Below, one piece after another: positions 37,052-45,884 of a DNA stretch of 57,162 bases (position 1 is the stretch's first letter; each line of letters starts with the position of its first letter). The stretch covers positions 1 through 57,162 of the forward strand of contig JALEKO010000009.1 in NCBI GenBank assembly GCA_022769085.1. Direction: 5' to 3'. The DNA is from Peptoniphilaceae bacterium. GTDB taxonomy: Bacteria; Bacillota; Clostridia; Tissierellales; Peptoniphilaceae. The position numbers and the translations under genes were made by a program. The notes below the pieces were generated by a model that saw only the letters and a list, made by a program, of their open reading frames with translations, was not told the origin of the DNA and made no database searches.

Positions 37052-38812
37052 TTGGATATATTAAATTTAGAAAAATCTATAGAGAAAGCACATGAATTAG
37101 AAATTACAGATTTTTTGAATACTGATGTTGAAATTTTAAAAAGATTTAAAGAATCATATTTAAAAGCATTAAAACTATATATAAATTTTTTAAATGGAAA
37201 TGAAACAGATGATAATGAAGTTTTAGAAACAACAAAAAAATTGAATTCATTATCTCTTATAGTTGAAAAATCAAAGCTTAATGAAACTAAAGATGCAATT
37301 GATAATTTAATGGAATTTAAAAATAATGAAAATTTCAATGATTTATCTGATGAAGAAAAAGATGACTTTATAATTAAGTTAAACGATCTTCAAAGTTCAT
37401 ATGAAAAATTAATTTCAGGAAGTATTGAAGAGAAAGAATTTGATGAAAAGATGGAAATTATTTCAAATTTAAAAAATAAATTTGAAATAATTAAAAATCC
37501 AAAACAAAAAGAAGTTTCAGATTTTATAAAGTTATGCAACGAATTTGAAAAAGAGATGGCATTTAATGATGCTGACCAAAATAAAAAAAGTGAATATTAT
37601 TCAGCAAAAAAGAATATAGAAAATATTTATGAGAATTTAAATAAAACAAACCAATTTGACGAAGAATTTTACAATTACAAAAAGAAAATTGAAGATATTA
37701 TAAATTTTCTAAGAGAAAAAAGAACTTTTATGGAAAATAGAATTCTTGGGGTAATGAATGATATTGAAAGTGCAAAAGAAAATGGAAAATTTGACGATGC
37801 AAGTGAAGAAGAGACAAAAACTCTTATAAATGCAATAGAAAATGCTACAAGCTTGCAAGGTAAGGATGTAAGTTCAAAAAAGATTGAAGAAGCACTTGAA
37901 AGTCTTTCTAATGCAATTTTAAATTTAGGAAAAAGTAAAGAAGAAGAAAGAAAAAAAGAATTAGAGCCTTTAGATGAGATTACTCTTAATAGACTTTCTC
38001 TTGCAATAGAAAAATCAAAAAAGATAATTGAAACTAATGCATATGAAGATGCATCTCCACATAAAAAAATAGATTTTGAATCTTCTGTTGAAAAACTTTA
38101 TTTTTTTGATAAAGCTATAAAAAGCGGTTTAAAAGATGAAATTTTGAAAAAAGATGTTTCAAAAGCTATTGATAATTTGCAAAAATCAACTTTTGAGCTT
38201 GACGGTGAAGATGGAAAAATTTTAGATATTTATGAAGATGAAAAACAAAAAAGTTTAAATATTGGAAATGGTAGAAATCTTGAACTTGATTTAGAAAAAG
38301 GCGTAACAAAACAGGAAATAGATGATATTATAAAAGAGAAAAAGCAAAAAAAAGTTGATGATAAAACTCAAAATATCAAGTCATATAAAATTTTAAGAGA
38401 AGAACTTGTTGATGAAATAAGATTTGCAATTGATGCAAGAGATAGCGATGTTTATAAAGATTCTTCACAAAAACTAAAGCTTGAACATGAACAAGTAATT
38501 TTAAATGCAAAAAAAATATTAGAGGATACTAATTCTGATAAAAAAGACTATAAGAAAGCAATAAATAAAATAAAAATATCTATTAGAAATATCAGAAATA
38601 TTGATGATAAAGATTTGTATGATGAAATAAAAAATGCTATTTATGTAAAAAAATCAAATTTATTTGATAGTGCAACAGAAGGAGCAAAAGAATTTTTTGA
38701 TAGAGCATTTGAAAGGGCAAATTTAAGAAAAGAAGATATAAATTTAAAGTATGATGAAGCTTTAAGTCTTAAAGAAGATTTAAAAGAAGCAATAAAAAAT
38801 TTATATATTTAA
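37052..38812 (+). CDS. Unrecognised acidic protein with about seven FIVAR-like repeats
   Basis: The 586-residue protein, starting at TTG with AAAGGAAG upstream, has no signal peptide, membrane helix or wall anchor. I can see about seven degenerate helical repeats of 65-85 residues, near 3-71, 75-148, 153-223, 229-293, 309-391, 445-516 and 521-586. Most carry an aligned DAS/DAD/DLS-type turn followed by an acidic helix (for example DLSDEEKDDF, DASEEETKTL, DASPHKKIDF, DSSQKLKLEH). The pattern recalls FIVAR modules of surface proteins, but those are exported, whereas this looks cytoplasmic. A low-complexity, charged stretch (about 392-440) separates repeats five and six. It is third in an operon behind the basic protein. 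Confidence 0.85.
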   Translation: MDILNLEKSIEKAHELEITDFLNTDVEILKRFKESYLKALKLYINFLNGNETDDNEVLETTKKLNSLSLIVEKSKLNETKDAIDNLMEFKNNENFNDLSDEEKDDFIIKLNDLQSSYEKLISGSIEEKEFDEKMEIISNLKNKFEIIKNPKQKEVSDFIKLCNEFEKEMAFNDADQNKKSEYYSAKKNIENIYENLNKTNQFDEEFYNYKKKIEDIINFLREKRTFMENRILGVMNDIESAKENGKFDDASEEETKTLINAIENATSLQGKDVSSKKIEEALESLSNAILNLGKSKEEERKKELEPLDEITLNRLSLAIEKSKKIIETNAYEDASPHKKIDFESSVEKLYFFDKAIKSGLKDEILKKDVSKAIDNLQKSTFELDGEDGKILDIYEDEKQKSLNIGNGRNLELDLEKGVTKQEIDDIIKEKKQKKVDDKTQNIKSYKILREELVDEIRFAIDARDSDVYKDSSQKLKLEHEQVILNAKKILEDTNSDKKDYKKAINKIKISIRNIRNIDDKDLYDEIKNAIYVKKSNLFDSATEGAKEFFDRAFERANLRKEDINLKYDEALSLKEDLKEAIKNLYI

Positions 38813-38858
38813 TTGATATGATTAATTAAAACTATGTAATTTATAAAATTTTTCATAT

Positions 38859-38894
38859 AAAAAAGATATGATCTTTTATGGTCATATCTTTTTT
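38859..38894. terminator. Bidirectional terminator between repeat protein and HAD phosphatase
   Basis: AAAAAAGATATGA pairs perfectly with TCATATCTTTTTT around a 10-base loop between convergent genes. Confidence 0.9.
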
Positions 38895-38910
38895 ATTATG
38901 TGAATTTATT

Positions 38911-39753
38911 TTAAATTTTAGAATTTTTTGTGAAGTTTTCACATTTATTTTTTAAAAGTTTATCAATTGCAAAATAGACTCCATCTTTTTTGTTAGAAAG
39001 AGTAACAAAATCTGCAAAGTTTTTAACATATTCACTTGAATTTCCCATAGCGATAGAAAGTCCAGATTCTTCAAACATTGGTATATCATTAAGTTCATTT
39101 CCTATAGACATTATTTCATTTTTTTTAACGTTTAGCATATTTGAAAGGTCGTAAACTCCTTTACCTTTATTTGTTTTTTTTGCTATAATTTCAAATAAAT
39201 ATCTTTCTGTTCTTACACAGTAATATTTTTCTGACAATTCTTTTGGAAGATTATTAGAAAAATTTGTTATATTTTTGTTATTTCCCATAACTAAAATTCT
39301 TCCAAATTCCTTATCTTCATTAAAATTTTTAAAATTTACTCTTCTAAGTTTTCTTTTAGCAATGAAAGAATCGCCTATTAAAAAAATATTTGGTAGTTTT
39401 TCATTTGTATAAAAAAATTTTTCATCCATAAAGCCCATTTGAAGTTTGAATTTTTTTAAAAATTTTTCAACGAATTTTAAGTCGGTTGTTCTAAGACAAT
39501 TTTTAGCAACAACAGCTCCATTGCTATTTCTATGTATATAAGCACCATTTTGTGTAACAGAAAATGAATTTTCTTTATTTAGTGATAATTTATCAATATA
39601 ACTTTTCATTCCTGAAAAAGGTCTTCCACTTGCAAGTGCAATATAAAGTCCATTTTCAGATGCTTTTTTTATAATTTTTTCTGTATTTTTTGTAATTCTT
39701 TTCATCGGCGTAACTAAAGTGCCGTCAATATCAATTGTAATAAGTTTAATCAT
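38911..39753 (-). CDS. Cof-type HAD-IIB phosphatase
   Basis: The 280-residue protein has the HAD catalytic DIDGTL (D8, D10), motif II LASGRPF (about 40-46), a type IIB cap in the middle and late KGKGVYDL and GNELNDIPMFEESGLSIAMGN (motifs III/IV). Cof-like phosphatases act on sugar phosphates, flavins or thiamine precursors; the substrate is not readable. It is a single gene divergent from the radical SAM gene, with a short intergenic region. Confidence 0.92.
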   Translation of the reverse strand: MIKLITIDIDGTLVTPMKRITKNTEKIIKKASENGLYIALASGRPFSGMKSYIDKLSLNKENSFSVTQNGAYIHRNSNGAVVAKNCLRTTDLKFVEKFLKKFKLQMGFMDEKFFYTNEKLPNIFLIGDSFIAKRKLRRVNFKNFNEDKEFGRILVMGNNKNITNFSNNLPKELSEKYYCVRTERYLFEIIAKKTNKGKGVYDLSNMLNVKKNEIMSIGNELNDIPMFEESGLSIAMGNSSEYVKNFADFVTLSNKKDGVYFAIDKLLKNKCENFTKNSKI

Positions 39754-39797
39754 AATACCTCTATCTTGGTTTTAGTCCGTTGTTAATAACTATACTG

Positions 39798-39806
39798 TGA
39801 TATAAT
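39798..39806 (+). promoter_or_regulatory. Extended -10 promoter upstream of the radical SAM gene
   Basis: TGATATAAT is an extended -10 ending at 39806, with a poor -35 (TTGTTA at 39780, 15-base spacer). Its expected start site is near 39813, which is also the upstream ATG, implying a leaderless or nearly leaderless transcript if used. Confidence 0.5.
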
Positions 39807-39812
39807 ACATTT

Positions 39813-39877
39813 ATGGAAATAAATAAGAAAAGATATAACGACATTGATAGTTTTTTTAAAAGAAAATTCAATAAAAA
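39813..39877 (+). other. Out-of-frame N-terminal piece of the radical SAM gene
   Basis: An ATG at 39813 opens a frame whose product begins MEINKKRYNDIDSFFKRKFN, closely resembling the conserved N-terminus of TIGR01212 proteins (KRYN...LK.KFG.KV.K). It is in a different frame from the main gene. After an A6 tract (39873-39878) it hits TAG. One extra A there, or a -1 slip, would join it to the main frame as NKKMVKLP. Confidence 0.7.
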
Positions 39878-40741
39878 ATGGTTAAACTTCCTATAGATGG
39901 TGGTTTTTCATGTCCAAATAGGGATGGAAAAATTTCTAAAAAAGGTTGCATTTATTGTTCAATTTATGGATCTGGAGATTTCACATACCACAATAATAGA
40001 AATATAAAAGAACAACTAAATTATCAAAAAAATTTGTTGTCAAAAAAGAATAGAGAAGAATTTTATATAGCCTATTTTCAAAATTTCACAAATACTTATG
40101 CAGATAAAAATTATTTAAAAAGAATATATAATGAAGTTTTAAATATTGAATTTATAAACGGAATAAGTATAGCTACAAGAGCTGATTGCCTTAATGATGA
40201 TGTTTTAGAAATACTAAATGAATTAAATAAAAAGACATTTTTATTTGTGGAACTTGGACTTCAAAGTGTTAATGATAAAACGATAAAATTTATAAATAGA
40301 GGATATAATCAAAAAACATTTGATGAAGGAATTTCTAAATTAATAGATTTAAATATTAAAACGGTTGTTCATTTAATAGTTGGGCTTCCAAATGAAAATA
40401 AAAAAGATTTTTTAAATGATATATTTTATGTAAATGAAAAAAATATATGGGGTATTAAAATACATAATTTATATATACAAGAAGAAACTCCTCTTTTTTT
40501 ATATTATAAAAAAAATCCATTTAATATTATGGAAAAAAATGAGTACATACAAAATGTCATTGAAATGTTAGAATTTTTAAAACCAAATATTACAATACAT
40601 AGATTAACAGGAGATGGGCCTAAAGAAAAGATAATTGAACCAAAGCGGAGCAAAAATAAAGCTTCTGTTTTATCGACTATAGATAAAATTTTAAAAGAAA
40701 AAAACATACGTCAAGGTGATAAATATATTAAGCCAAATTAA
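39878..40741 (+). CDS. TIGR01212-family radical SAM protein (YhcC/YtqA-like), lacking its usual N-terminus in this frame
   Basis: The 287-residue frame holds the radical SAM core. The cluster cysteines are C-x11-C-x2-C (SCPNRDGKISKKGCIYC), followed by GSGDF, IATRADCLNDD and LFVELGLQSVND typical of the family. TIGR01212 proteins are oxygen-sensitive SAM enzymes whose role is not well established. The family's conserved first 20 residues are encoded upstream in another frame (39813-39877), so the start at 39878 has no good Shine-Dalgarno and the protein may be frameshifted, made by slippage, or an assembly error. The C-terminus (RSKNKASVLSTIDK) ends normally. Confidence 0.85.
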   Translation: MVKLPIDGGFSCPNRDGKISKKGCIYCSIYGSGDFTYHNNRNIKEQLNYQKNLLSKKNREEFYIAYFQNFTNTYADKNYLKRIYNEVLNIEFINGISIATRADCLNDDVLEILNELNKKTFLFVELGLQSVNDKTIKFINRGYNQKTFDEGISKLIDLNIKTVVHLIVGLPNENKKDFLNDIFYVNEKNIWGIKIHNLYIQEETPLFLYYKKNPFNIMEKNEYIQNVIEMLEFLKPNITIHRLTGDGPKEKIIEPKRSKNKASVLSTIDKILKEKNIRQGDKYIKPN

Positions 40742-40846
40742 AATAATTAGGTATAATACAACATAAATGCGAGTATAATAAATTGTACTTAAATGATATG
40801 ATTTAAAAATATAGATATTAATATAATTTTTTGAAAGGAGAAGTGG

Positions 40847-43800
40847 ATGGCACTTCATATGGGTCTTGACGTAGGAAGTACAACAGTAAAAGTTGCAATC
40901 CTAGATGATAATTTTGAAACACTTTATTATGAATATGTAAGACATAAGTCTGACGTAAAAAATACGGTTAAAGAAGTTATATCAAGAGCATATCCAAAGT
41001 TTAAAAATGAAAAACTAACAATAAACGTAACTGGTTCTGGTGGAATGTTTGTTGAAAAATACCTTGGAATAAATTTTGTACAAGAAGTTGTTGCTGAAAC
41101 AAAAGCTATAAGAACATATATTCCAGACAGTGATGTTGTAATAGAACTTGGAGGGGAAGATTCTAAAATAACTTATCTATCATCTTCCGTTGAACAAAGA
41201 ATGAATTCAGTTTGTGCTGGAGGAACAGGAGCTTTTATTGATCAAATGGCATCACTTCTTGATACTGATGCAAAGGGACTTAACAATATAAGCAAAAAAT
41301 TTAAAAAATTGTATCCAATAGCTTCAAGATGCGGAGTTTTTGCAAAAACTGATATTCAAGCGCTTATGAATCAAGGAGTAAGTAAAGAAGATATAGCAAT
41401 ATCTGTTTTTCAATCAGTTGTAAATCAAACAATATCAAATTTAGCATGTGGAAGAGCTATAAGAGGAAAAATTGTATTTTTAGGAGGACCATTACATTTT
41501 TTAACTTCTTTAAGGGATAGGTTTATAGAGACTTTATCACAAGAAGGAAATACATTTGAAACACCTGTCGATGGAGAAATATATGTCGCAAAGGGCGCTG
41601 CAATTTTATCCTGTGAAAATGATGAAAAACCTATATCATTTTTAAGCTTAATGCAAAGATTGAAAGATGATAAACAGGTAGATATTTCATCAACAGATTT
41701 TCTTGATCCTCTTTTTTCATCAGAAGAAGAATATGAAATATTTAAAAAGTCACACTCTACAAACAAAGTTAAATATAGTAATCTTGAAGAATATGAGGGT
41801 GAAATTTTTTTGGGAATAGATGCTGGAAGCACAACATCAAAAATGGTTTTAATTTCACAAAAAGGCGAAATTCTTTATAGCGATTATAGGATGAATACTG
41901 GTTCTCCACTTGATGTTGTAATAGAAATGATAAAAGAAGCATATCTTAAAATAAATGATAATGCAAAAATCGTTTCAAGTGGAATTTGTGGTTATGGAGA
42001 AGAATTTATTAAAAAGGCTCTTAAAATTGATACTGGTGAAGTTGAAACAATAGCTCACTATACGGCAGCAAAATTTTTCAATCCTGATGTTGATTTTATT
42101 TTAGATATTGGTGGGCAGGATATGAAGGCTATGCATATAAGGGATGGAGTAATTGATTCAATTCAGTTAAATGAATCGTGTTCATCAGGTTGTGGCTCAT
42201 TTCTTTCAACATTTTCAACATCTGTAGGAATGAAAGTTGATGATTTTTTAAATACTGCACTTTTTGCTAAAAAGCCTGCAGATTTAGGCTCAAGATGTAC
42301 TGTATTTATGAATTCAAATGTAAAGCAAGCTCAAAAAGAAGGACTTGGAATAGAAGATATTGCATCAGGTCTTTGTTATTCAGTAATAAAAAATTCACTT
42401 CAAAAAGTAATAAAAGTTAGAGACCCAAAAGATTTAGGTAAAAACATAGTAGTTCAGGGAGGAACGTTTTATTCAGATGCAATACTTAGGGCATTTGAAA
42501 AAATAACAGGTAGAGAAGTAATGAGGCCTGAAATTTCTGGACTTATGGGCGCAATGGGAATGGCACTTATTGCAAAAAAAAGATCAACTGGAAATTCAAG
42601 CATTTTAGATTATGACGATTTGGAAAGTTTCACATATAGACAAGTTTCAACACGATGCGGAAAATGTACAAATAATTGTGCATTAAGTGTTAACATTTTT
42701 CCTGACGGATCAAAATATATAAGTGGAAACAGATGTGAAAGAGGTGCTGGAATTATAAAAAAACAGACAGGATTAAATATGTATAAGTTTAAAGAAGAAC
42801 TTTTGTTTAATAGACTGTCATTAGGAGATAATGCTACTATGGGAAAAGTCGGAATTGCCAGAGTACTTAACATGTATGAAGACTATCCATTTTGGCATAC
42901 ATTTTTCACAAAATTAGGATTTGATGTTGTTTTAAGTGAAAAAACATCTAGAAAGACATATGAAGATGGAATTGAATCAATACCTGATGAAACAGCATGC
43001 TACCCTGCTAAATTAGTTCATGGTCATATAAATCAACTTATTGATAAAAATTTGGACATGATATTTTATCCTGCTGTTTTTTATGAAAAAAAACAATTTG
43101 ACAATGCAAAAAATAGCATGAACTGCCCTGTCGTAAGCGGATATCCAGATGTGATAAAAAATAATCAGGAAAAAATTTCAGATACCAAATTTTTAAATCC
43201 ATATCTTTCATTTGAATCAGAAAAACAATTATCTAAAAGATTAGTTGAAATTTTTAAGGATTATGAACACTGTGGTAAAAAGTTAAAGGTAAATGAGATA
43301 AAAAATGCTGTTTCATTTGGATGGGATGAACTAGAAAAATATCATAGAGAAATAAAATATAAAGCTAAAGAAATAATAGATTATGTAAATGAAAATAAAA
43401 AGAGGGCAGTGGTTCTTGCTGGCAGACCTTACCATGTAGATCCTGAAATAAATCATGGCATTGCAGACTTACTGGAATCAATGGATCTTGCAGTATTAAC
43501 TGAAGATGCTGTTTCTTATAATTTTGATGATTTAGATTATAATGTAAGAGTTCTTGATCAGTGGGCATACCATGCAAGATTATATAGAGCTGCAAATTTT
43601 GTGTGTGAAAATGATAATTTTGAACTTGTACAACTTAATTCTTTTGGTTGTGGGCTTGATGCTGTAACTACAGATCAGGTCGAGGAAATCTTAAAGTCAA
43701 AAGGAAAGATATACACAATGCTTAAGATTGATGAAGTTTCAAATCTTGGTGCTGTAAAAATTAGAATTAGGTCTTTAATAGAAGCATTAAATGAAAAAGA

Positions 43801-45130
43801 AATTGAAAATTTAAAAATAAATCCTGATCCTGAAATACTTAATTATAAAACACCTGAATTTACAAAACAGATGAAAAATGATGGATATACAATTTTAGCT
43901 CCTCAAATGGCTCCAGAGCATTTTTCAATAATTCAGTCTGCATTAAAAAGCGAAGGATATAATTTTGAATTTTTAAAAACTATTGACAATAAAGTAATTG
44001 ACCAAGGATTAAAATATGTAAATAATGATTCATGTTATCCTTCAATAACAGTTGTAGGTCAATTTATGGAGGCGATGAATTCTGGAAGATACGATCCTAA
44101 CAGAACTGCTTTATTAATGACTCAAACTGGTGGGGCATGTAGAGCAAGTAATTATGTTGGATACATAAGAAAAGCTTTAAAAGATGCAGGATTTAAAAAT
44201 GTTCCAGTAATAGCACTTTCTGCACAGGGAATTGAAACAAATTCAGGATTTAAAATTTCAATTTCAATGATAAAAAAATTACTTTATTCTATTTTACTTG
44301 GTGATGTTGTAATGCAACTTTCAAATGCTACAAGACCTTATGAAGTCATAAAAGGTTCTACTAATGTATTAAAAGAAAAATGGATTAGCAACTTTAGAAA
44401 TCAGATTAAAAATATAAATTATAATAGTTATAAAAAAATGATTTTAAAAATTGTTAATGATTTTGATAATTTGGAAGTGAAATCCAAAAATATTGTAAAA
44501 GTTGGGATTGTAGGTGAAATTTTGGTTAAGTTTTTACCACAAGCTAATAATAATTTACAGAAAATATTGGAAGATGAAGGATGTGAAGTAGTTGTTCCTC
44601 CACTTATGGATTTTTTCCTTTATTGTTTAAAAAATGCAAAATTAAACGAAAAGTATTATAAGAAAAGTAAAATTGTTGCAAATTCTTCAAATTTTGCTAT
44701 TAAATTTGTTGAAAAGCTCAGAAAACCGATAAGGGATGCTTTAAAAAATTCTAAAAGATTTAAAATTCCAATGTATATAGATGACATACTTACTCTTTCA
44801 GAAAAAGTTACAAGTTCAGGTAATCATGCAGGCGAAGGATGGCTTTTATCAGGAGAGATGGTTGAACTTATTGAAGAAGATGTTTCAAATATAGTTTGTA
44901 TTCAACCTTTTGGATGTTTGCCAAATCATATTACTGGGAAAGGGGTAATGAAAAAAATAAGAGAAGAGTACCCTAAAGCTAATATTGTTGCAATAGATTA
45001 CGATCCTTCTGCATCAAAAGTAAACCAGATAAATAGAATTAAACTTATGATAAGTCAGGCAAAAGAAAATTTAAAGAAAGATAAAGATTTAAAAAAATAC
45101 GACGTTCAAAAAAAATATATTCTTAGGTAA
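40847..45130 (+). CDS. Acyl-CoA dehydratase activase-related protein (two BadF/HgdC domains, DUF2229, C-terminal dehydratase-like domain)
   Basis: This 1427-residue protein carries two ASKHA-fold activase domains (about 3-260 and 318-585). Each has the ATP loop (GLDVGSTTVK, GIDAGSTTSK) and the pair of cysteines that bind the shared [4Fe-4S] cluster in HgdC: C123 and C162 in the first, C445 and C484 in the second. A cysteine-rich linker (CGKCTNNC, near 612-617) leads to a DUF2229-like region (about 650-870) and a C-terminal 2-hydroxyacyl-CoA dehydratase-related part. Single-domain HgdC activates 2-hydroxyacyl-CoA dehydratases with ATP-driven electron transfer. The function of this large fused form is not well known. 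GAAAGGAGAAG precedes the ATG, and it is monocistronic. Confidence 0.93.
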   Translation: MALHMGLDVGSTTVKVAILDDNFETLYYEYVRHKSDVKNTVKEVISRAYPKFKNEKLTINVTGSGGMFVEKYLGINFVQEVVAETKAIRTYIPDSDVVIELGGEDSKITYLSSSVEQRMNSVCAGGTGAFIDQMASLLDTDAKGLNNISKKFKKLYPIASRCGVFAKTDIQALMNQGVSKEDIAISVFQSVVNQTISNLACGRAIRGKIVFLGGPLHFLTSLRDRFIETLSQEGNTFETPVDGEIYVAKGAAILSCENDEKPISFLSLMQRLKDDKQVDISSTDFLDPLFSSEEEYEIFKKSHSTNKVKYSNLEEYEGEIFLGIDAGSTTSKMVLISQKGEILYSDYRMNTGSPLDVVIEMIKEAYLKINDNAKIVSSGICGYGEEFIKKALKIDTGEVETIAHYTAAKFFNPDVDFILDIGGQDMKAMHIRDGVIDSIQLNESCSSGCGSFLSTFSTSVGMKVDDFLNTALFAKKPADLGSRCTVFMNSNVKQAQKEGLGIEDIASGLCYSVIKNSLQKVIKVRDPKDLGKNIVVQGGTFYSDAILRAFEKITGREVMRPEISGLMGAMGMALIAKKRSTGNSSILDYDDLESFTYRQVSTRCGKCTNNCALSVNIFPDGSKYISGNRCERGAGIIKKQTGLNMYKFKEELLFNRLSLGDNATMGKVGIARVLNMYEDYPFWHTFFTKLGFDVVLSEKTSRKTYEDGIESIPDETACYPAKLVHGHINQLIDKNLDMIFYPAVFYEKKQFDNAKNSMNCPVVSGYPDVIKNNQEKISDTKFLNPYLSFESEKQLSKRLVEIFKDYEHCGKKLKVNEIKNAVSFGWDELEKYHREIKYKAKEIIDYVNENKKRAVVLAGRPYHVDPEINHGIADLLESMDLAVLTEDAVSYNFDDLDYNVRVLDQWAYHARLYRAANFVCENDNFELVQLNSFGCGLDAVTTDQVEEILKSKGKIYTMLKIDEVSNLGAVKIRIRSLIEALNEKEIENLKINPDPEILNYKTPEFTKQMKNDGYTILAPQMAPEHFSIIQSALKSEGYNFEFLKTIDNKVIDQGLKYVNNDSCYPSITVVGQFMEAMNSGRYDPNRTALLMTQTGGACRASNYVGYIRKALKDAGFKNVPVIALSAQGIETNSGFKISISMIKKLLYSILLGDVVMQLSNATRPYEVIKGSTNVLKEKWISNFRNQIKNINYNSYKKMILKIVNDFDNLEVKSKNIVKVGIVGEILVKFLPQANNNLQKILEDEGCEVVVPPLMDFFLYCLKNAKLNEKYYKKSKIVANSSNFAIKFVEKLRKPIRDALKNSKRFKIPMYIDDILTLSEKVTSSGNHAGEGWLLSGEMVELIEEDVSNIVCIQPFGCLPNHITGKGVMKKIREEYPKANIVAIDYDPSASKVNQINRIKLMISQAKENLKKDKDLKKYDVQKKYILR

Positions 45131-45132
45131 TT

Positions 45133-45166
45133 AAAAATACCCATATAAATTTATATGGGTATTTTT
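45133..45166. terminator. Bidirectional terminator after the activase gene
   Basis: A perfect 17-base palindrome arm, AAAAATACCCATATAAA, is immediately followed by its complement (34 bases in all). It lies between convergent genes. Confidence 0.92.
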
Positions 45167-45176
45167 ATGAAGATTT

Positions 45177-45884
45177 TTATATACATAGCTTTTTATTAAG
45201 TGCTTTTTTTGTTGTAAAAAATAATAACACATCTAATAATATTAAAAATATTATAGATATAATTAAATCTATGTTAATATCGTTTTTAAAGTTAAAAAAT
45301 GTATAACTAAAATTAATAATTGATGTAAAGATTTTAACTGAAGCAAAACTAATGATTATTAAAACACATATCCATTCATATCCTTTTTTACTTAAATTTA
45401 AAACTTTTGTAAATGCTATACTCGAATATAACATTTGCATTACTGAAAAAAGCATTACTAATGAAATGGATATTATTTTTATAAAATCAGTTAAAGAAAC
45501 TCTCATTTCTATTTCAGTAATACTTTTAAATATTTCTGGAATGAAGTAAAGAACAGAAACAAGGACTATAAAAAATACATATATTAATGCAATTAAAAAA
45601 CCATATATTATTTTAGAAAGCATTATGCTTTCTTTTTTTATTGGAAGAGTATATGTTAAATATCCTTTGTCAGAATAAAAATCTGATCTGAAATCTATAA
45701 TTATAAAAATAACTATCGAATAGTAGCATATTATAAATACAAGAGATGAAAGAATAACTACTATATCACTTTCCAAATTTTCAGATCCTATTATAGTAAG
45801 TAAAAATGATAAGGCAGATAATCCTAAAAGTATACTAGTTATTTTTAAATTATCTTTAATTTCTTTTTTTAAAAACTTAAGCAT
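45177..45884 (-). CDS. ABC transporter membrane subunit (ABC-2 type-like)
   Basis: The 235-residue protein has about six hydrophobic segments and no ATPase domain. It follows and overlaps an ABC ATPase gene by eight bases, so it is very probably its membrane partner. Text such as DKGYLTYTLPIKKESIMLSKIIYG resembles permeases of YtrA/YtrB-type operons. The start at 45884 has GGAGG five bases before the second of two adjacent ATGs; a frame start further upstream lies inside the ATPase gene and is unlikely. The substrate is unknown. Confidence 0.88.
   Translation of the reverse strand: MLKFLKKEIKDNLKITSILLGLSALSFLLTIIGSENLESDIVVILSSLVFIICYYSIVIFIIIDFRSDFYSDKGYLTYTLPIKKESIMLSKIIYGFLIALIYVFFIVLVSVLYFIPEIFKSITEIEMRVSLTDFIKIISISLVMLFSVMQMLYSSIAFTKVLNLSKKGYEWICVLIIISFASVKIFTSIINFSYTFFNFKNDINIDLIISIIFLILLDVLLFFTTKKALNKKLCI

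Noticed and set aside
36584-38812. Surface adhesin interpretation of the repeat protein
   Set aside because: No signal peptide, membrane helix or LPxTG anchor is seen, so it is unlikely to be exported by the usual route.
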